Shown piece by piece: positions 60,501-64,000 of a stretch of 64,000 bases of DNA. The number at the start of each line of letters is the position of its first letter. Position 1 is the stretch's first letter. The stretch is taken from assembly GCA_014218235.1 (NCBI GenBank), contig CM024759.1:74359079-74423078 (forward strand). The letters are read 5' to 3'. Below the pieces are notes generated by a model. That model made no database searches. It was not told the origin of the DNA and saw only the letters and a list, made by a program, of their open reading frames with translations. The DNA is from Colocasia esculenta (taxonomy: Eukaryota; Streptophyta; Magnoliopsida; Alismatales; Araceae). The position numbers and the translations under genes were made by a program.

Positions 60501-60970
60501 TCAGCCGCCGCCCCAATCCCCGCCACCCGCGCCAGATGTACAGCGTAGAACGAATCATCCAAGTGAAAGAAGCTCTCGGCGTCCTGAAGAAGCACCCGAA
60601 CGTCGTCTTCGGCGGCGACATGAACTGGGACGAGGAAGTCGACGGCCTCATCCCGCTGCCCCGCGGCTGGGTCGACGCATGGGAGGAGAAGAAGAGGCCA
60701 GCTGGAGAAAACGGGTGGACCTTCGACACGGTGGCCAACCGGATGCTGTCGTGCAACCAGCCGCTGCAGAAGAGGCTGGACAGGTTCCTCTGTTGCCTGA
60801 AGGATTTCAGCATCGGCAGCGTCGAGATGATCGGCACGGAGGCGATACCGGGGGTTTTCTACTGCAAGGAGAGGAAGGTGGGGCGGGTGGTGGTCACGGA
60901 CGAGAACATACTTCCTGTTCTACCAAGTGACCACTTTGGTTTGCTCTTAACGATCGAAAGCCACGAGTAG
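57596..60970 (+). CDS. TDP2: Tyrosyl-DNA phosphodiesterase 2-like protein (EEP-family nuclease fold)
   Basis: TDP2 removes 5'-phosphotyrosyl adducts left by trapped topoisomerase II. Three exons are firm: 58859-59023, 59142-59252 and 60374-60970. They are joined in phase 0 by GT-AG introns and encode 290 residues of the endonuclease/exonuclease/phosphatase fold. All four catalytic motifs are present: SYNVWSED (Asn), FQEVTPEIY (Glu), VFGGDMNWDEE (Asp) and LPSDHFGLL (His). The first exon (ATG 57596, MGNTHSQTLAIEEEEQKE) is likely but its donor is unsettled. The best site, TTCGG|GTGAGT (57927), is in the wrong phase; CGA|GTAGGT (57805) keeps frame. This exon encodes a hydrophobic stretch (LKASAAVAGMALLAWGSW) and an acidic patch, and no RanBP2-type zinc fingers of the usual plant TDP2 N-terminus are seen. 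No close polyadenylation signal was recognised. Confidence 0.85.
58256..58481 (+). mobile_element. SINE-like element with exact 12-bp target duplication
   Basis: The body is 58268-58469. AGTAGGCAATGG stands at 58256-58267 and 58470-58481. It contains a tRNA-type B box (GAGTTCGATTC, about 58326) and ends in a 12-base A run, as tRNA-derived SINEs do. Its last ~85 bases match the retroposon at 52837-52989. It sits in the first intron of the TDP2-like gene, on the sense strand. Confidence 0.8.
59515..60095 (+). repeat. Tandem duplication in the last intron of the TDP2-like gene
   Basis: Copies at about 59515-59811 and 59818-60095 share CTGACAAAGCGGAGATTT, GGCTGCCATGTT, ACAGAAA(G/C)TTGC, TCCCAAG(C/G)TTTCTTTT and CTCAGCTTTTATC in the same order. 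Confidence 0.7.
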
Positions 60971-62131
60971 CGAGAAGGATATCCGCTGACTGACGCATGC
61001 AGGTGTGCAGTTGCCTGTGACACATTGGTTCCTTGTTGTATATGCGGTGTACTATGCTTGAGGAGTTATATTGATGAATGCAACCATGACGTGGCTATTG
61101 GATTTACTTCTGTTTTTTTTCCCCTAAATTCTTTGACAATGCTTTCAAATCCAGACGCACGTTTTTTTCCTGAAATATAGCCGCTGTCCATAATTGAATA
61201 TATATGGAAAATATTTATTAGGGTTTTTTTCCGGAGTTGGCTGCGTCGTGGTAGATGATTGTACCGTACCGTGTTAGGACGACTTCAATACAATCGATTT
61301 GTCCGGCACAATGAATCTTGATTATTTTTTTGAGAATATAACTCTTTTAGAAGATTAATTGTGTAAGAATCTTTCTTAGAATTATATTTACATGCATGTA
61401 TATCTCTCTTATGAATACAAAATACCCTCAACAATCTTATCAACCTCTAGTGATTGGAGTCAAGATTAATGCTAGCAATACCCCGTCCTCGTCAATTTTA
61501 GCATGGGTATATATGCACAATTGAAAAGAATATTTCAAATATTTTCTTGACATTTGTTGAGTAGGTTGTGATACAGTCTTTGAAGATATTTTTTATCTAT
61601 GAGAGAGATATACATACAAATATAAATCTACGAATTTTTTTTGTATAATTAATCTTTTAAGAGAGAGATATATGTAAAAATTCTTACTTACTATAAGAAT
61701 ATATCAATCTTGCAATAAAATTGAATTGAACGCAATTAACTTGTGGTTTTCAACTAATTCCTCAATTTTATAGCAAAATCCTTATTTCAACACGTATTTC
61801 TCAATAAATGTTGCAGCAATACATATATGTACAATGTTACCATGAATCAAAGAGAAAAAAACTTGCAAAGTAAGGGAGAAAAGCTATAAAACTTGGGTAG
61901 CTTAAATTTGTAAATCTAAGCTTCAACATTGCAATGGCTTCAAATCTAAGGTTTATGATGTGAACTTGGCAAGTCAAGTGCACGGTTGGCTGATCCCCTA
62001 TTGTATCGAATATACAAGCAGTACCGCATTGTGCCTAGATGGTCCCTAGGCCTCGACATGGTTGCCATGTGACTCAAACATCACGTTATTCGGATCACAG
62101 TGGTTCGAGTAGGTTGATTTGATATGATACA
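60971..62131. other. 3' flank of the TDP2-like gene, AT-rich intergenic
   Basis: This holds the presumed 3' UTR, then AT-rich sequence with repeated GAGAGATATA(T/C)ATG words. No gene is recognised. Confidence 0.5.
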
Positions 62132-63113
62132 TGTTGCGGAGGTTTCCAGGCAGGTCAGCAAAACCAAGGATGGCTGACCGCATTTAAAGATTGTCAATCC
62201 CTAAAGACAGCCGACTACATCTGAAGGTAGAGTTCGACGTTCCACATCAAGTATTAGCCGCCCAACAGGCTCGCCTCCAGTTTCTCTCGGCTCAGCCTCG
62301 AACTCGGATGAGGCCGACCTGGTTACCAGAACTTTCAAAAGAGTCCATGAGACTGACGAAGGTACAAGATATCTAAACTAATCGGTGTTCCCATCAGGTC
62401 GGATAGGACCTCGGATCAGCCGACCTCATTAAGGTCACTAGCCGACATCTTATCTATATGATATCATCGATGCTTTTATGCGTCTCGGACCTCTCTACAG
62501 CTCGGACCTGAGCAGTCTTGTAACACCCTCAAATAAGCCTCCAATTGAGCACCTCAGGTCATCGAAGCTCGAGTCGTGCCGACCTGGAGCTCGGCCCTCT
62601 CATGTGCCCCATCGTAGCCCACACAGGGTCAACAGGCGAATGAGGCAATGACCGAGAATTATGGAACCGCAAGTCACGGTCATTAAGGCCACGATCTCAG
62701 CGATCAGGCCTACAGGTGGCAACCACGATTATCGCAACTAAGCAGAAGTAACGACACCCAATCCGGCAGGAATCTCGGTAACTTCAAGCGAGATTGGCGG
62801 CTCGTCCAGCTCACATGTACGTGTCTTAACACTATATAAAGGCTAGACACTCCACAATCCAAGGTACACTATTCTCCCCCCACGCTAGGCCATTCCGCTC
62901 GGCTAGCAACTGACTTGAGCGTCGGAGTTTCTCCCCGCCGAGCCCACTCGGCGGGCTTTGCAGGTCAGGTCGTAAGCTTGGGAGTAGTGTCACACGTCGG
63001 CCAAGCGCGCCTCAAAAGAGATTCATCGGCTTGGTCGTCTCGGCTCAGTCTGGCGAGAAGCGCCTCAGCGGTCACCTCGGCAGGAGCCGACCTATGTTAC
63101 TATAGTTGTAACA
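62132..63113 (+). repeat. 5' LTR of the window-end Tat-like element
   Basis: It begins TGTTGCGGAGG and ends TAGTTGTAACA, with a TATA box CTATATAAAG at 62833-62842. The sequence is rich in CGGCT/CCGACCT words. The right edge is firm because it abuts the primer site. The left edge is an inference without the second LTR. Confidence 0.6.
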
Positions 63114-63114
63114 T

Positions 63115-63132
63115 TGGCGCCGTCTGTGGGAA
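63115..63132 (+). other. Primer-binding site of the window-end element
   Basis: TGGCGCCGTCTGTGGGAA, one base after the LTR end. Confidence 0.82.
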
Positions 63133-63560
63133 CCGTTACAAAAGGTTAGTACGTTTCCCCTTTCCTATTCTCAGTGGAACTCCCCCGATCGTAGACAACG
63201 AAATAGCCTCTGGAGCATTTATCGCAAACGCCAAAGCGGCTAGAGCCTGGCACGATCGGCAAGGGGGCCAAACGAGAGATCGTAAGCCCCTATGCCTGAG
63301 GTCGGCTCAGGGGCCCGGCTCAACTCAAATATTGTGAAGCCCTTCAAGATTCATTTGAGGTCGGCTCGGGAGCAGACGAGCTCCAGAGTTTGTGATAATC
63401 CTGTAGTTCTTATCAACAGTCGTCTCTGATTTGGGAAGCCTAAGCCCTCTAAACAGGAGGCCGTGATCACACGCTTAATGTCCTCAGTGATGAGGGCAAC
63501 GAGGTTCTCGACGAGATCGCCTCAGCTGTCCAGAAACCAAGAAACCGAGATGCGATAAAA

Positions 63561-64000
63561 TGAAGGCGTGGTCGCTTCGGCGGCGCAGTCGCTTCGGCAT
63601 GCGTGTCACAGCTCGTCCGAGGTCGCTTCGGCACTCCGAGCTCCTGAAGGCGCGGTCGCTTCGGCACGCGTATATCACAGCTCGTCTGAGGTCGCTTCGG
63701 CACTCTGAGCTCCTGAAGGCGCAGTCACTTCGACACGCATATATCATAGCTCGTCCGATCGAGGTCGCTTCGGCACTCCGAGCTCTTGAAGGCGCGGTCG
63801 CTCCAGCATGCGTATATCACAGCTCGTCCGAGGTCGCTTCGGCACTCCGAGCTCCTGAAGGCGTGGTCACTTCGGCACGCGTATATCATAGCTTGTCCGA
63901 GGTCGCTTCGGCACTCCGAGCTCCTGAAGGCGCGGTCGCTTCGGCACGCGTATATCATAGCTCGTACGAGGTCGCCTCGGCACTCCGAGCTCTTGAAGGC
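63561..64000. repeat. 69-bp tandem repeat array (six-plus copies, continues past the window)
   Basis: Units start (GAAGGCG) at 63561, 63646, 63715, 63788, 63857, 63926 and 63995. Spacing is 69, except for a first diverged unit and one unit with a 4-bp insertion. Each unit holds two copies of GGTCGCTTCGGCA. Because 69 is a multiple of three, several frames stay open on both strands; the minus strand repeats YACRSDRAFRSSECRSDL. It lies between the primer site and the expected gag of the Tat-like element. Confidence 0.92.

Larger units (their letters stand above)
62132..64000 (+). mobile_element. Second Tat-like LTR retrotransposon, 5' part (runs off the window)
   Basis: A probable 5' LTR (62132-63113) is followed by one base and the primer-binding site TGGCGCCGTCTGTGGGAA, identical to the 18 bases used by the element at 10820-29477. 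Downstream is leader sequence with a 69-bp tandem repeat. Gag-pol must lie beyond the window. The left LTR edge is inferred from TGTTGC pairing with the terminal GTAACA. Confidence 0.75.

Noticed and set aside
62915..63337. 140-residue + frame spanning LTR end and primer site
   Set aside because: It crosses the LTR boundary and primer-binding site, so it cannot be a normal gene of the element.
63561..64000. CRISPR-like array
   Set aside because: The units are contiguous 69-bp tandem repeats without unique spacers, in a plant retrotransposon leader.

Overview
This is nuclear DNA of a flowering plant. Split genes with GT-AG introns, LTR retrotransposons of plant-only lineages, Helitrons, hAT-type MITEs and a very GC-rich first coding exon followed by AT-rich introns all point that way. 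The 5'-to-3' fall in GC suggests a monocot, probably not a grass (inference). The window is gene-poor. Three host genes, all on the + strand, sit in a thick bed of transposable elements.

Host genes. (1) UTP6, the U3 snoRNP/SSU-processome protein, lies at 601-10232 in six exons, with a telo-box just upstream of the start. (2) The G subunit of the vacuolar H+-ATPase is coded at 43555-50661 in three short exons. It appears to have a GC-rich non-coding first exon ending at 36962, so its 110 codons are spread over about 14 kb. (3) A tyrosyl-DNA phosphodiesterase 2-like protein lies at 57596-60970. It keeps all four catalytic motifs but has an unusual N-terminus with a hydrophobic segment. The three genes do unrelated housekeeping jobs (ribosome assembly, proton pumping, DNA-protein crosslink repair), and nothing suggests shared control.

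Mobile elements by region. UTP6 intron 2 holds a 1.4-kb hAT-like element with an exact 8-bp target duplication. From 10820 to 29477 lies a Tat-type Ty3/gypsy element (733-bp LTRs, GTTAA target duplication, gag-pol on the minus strand). It carries an extra ORF on the opposite (+) strand, and an 8.5-kb Tekay/Del-like chromovirus (LTRs 12142-13987 and 18785-20629, also minus strand) has inserted into that ORF. The interval 30391-36525 looks like two Helitrons head to tail, the second ending just upstream of the V-ATPase gene. The V-ATPase introns hold LINE remnants, a hAT MITE (42196-42550) and a roughly 2.3-kb element with long inverted ends that seems to have captured part of a DUF668/PSI-type host gene. 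Two retroposons with exact target duplications (52837-52989 and 58268-58469) share a 3' tail but differ in their heads. A hAT MITE and a poly-C minisatellite sit in the leader of the TDP2-like gene. The window ends inside a second Tat-like element (LTR about 62132-63113), whose leader has a 69-bp tandem repeat.

The most unusual items are the antisense, intron-containing ORF of the Tat element and its interruption by the chromovirus; the consistent C-to-T origin proposed for the premature stops in both retroelements; the gene-fragment-carrying element in the V-ATPase intron; and the retroposon pair that shares a tail. I found no bacterial-style defence system, CRISPR array, rRNA or tRNA gene.
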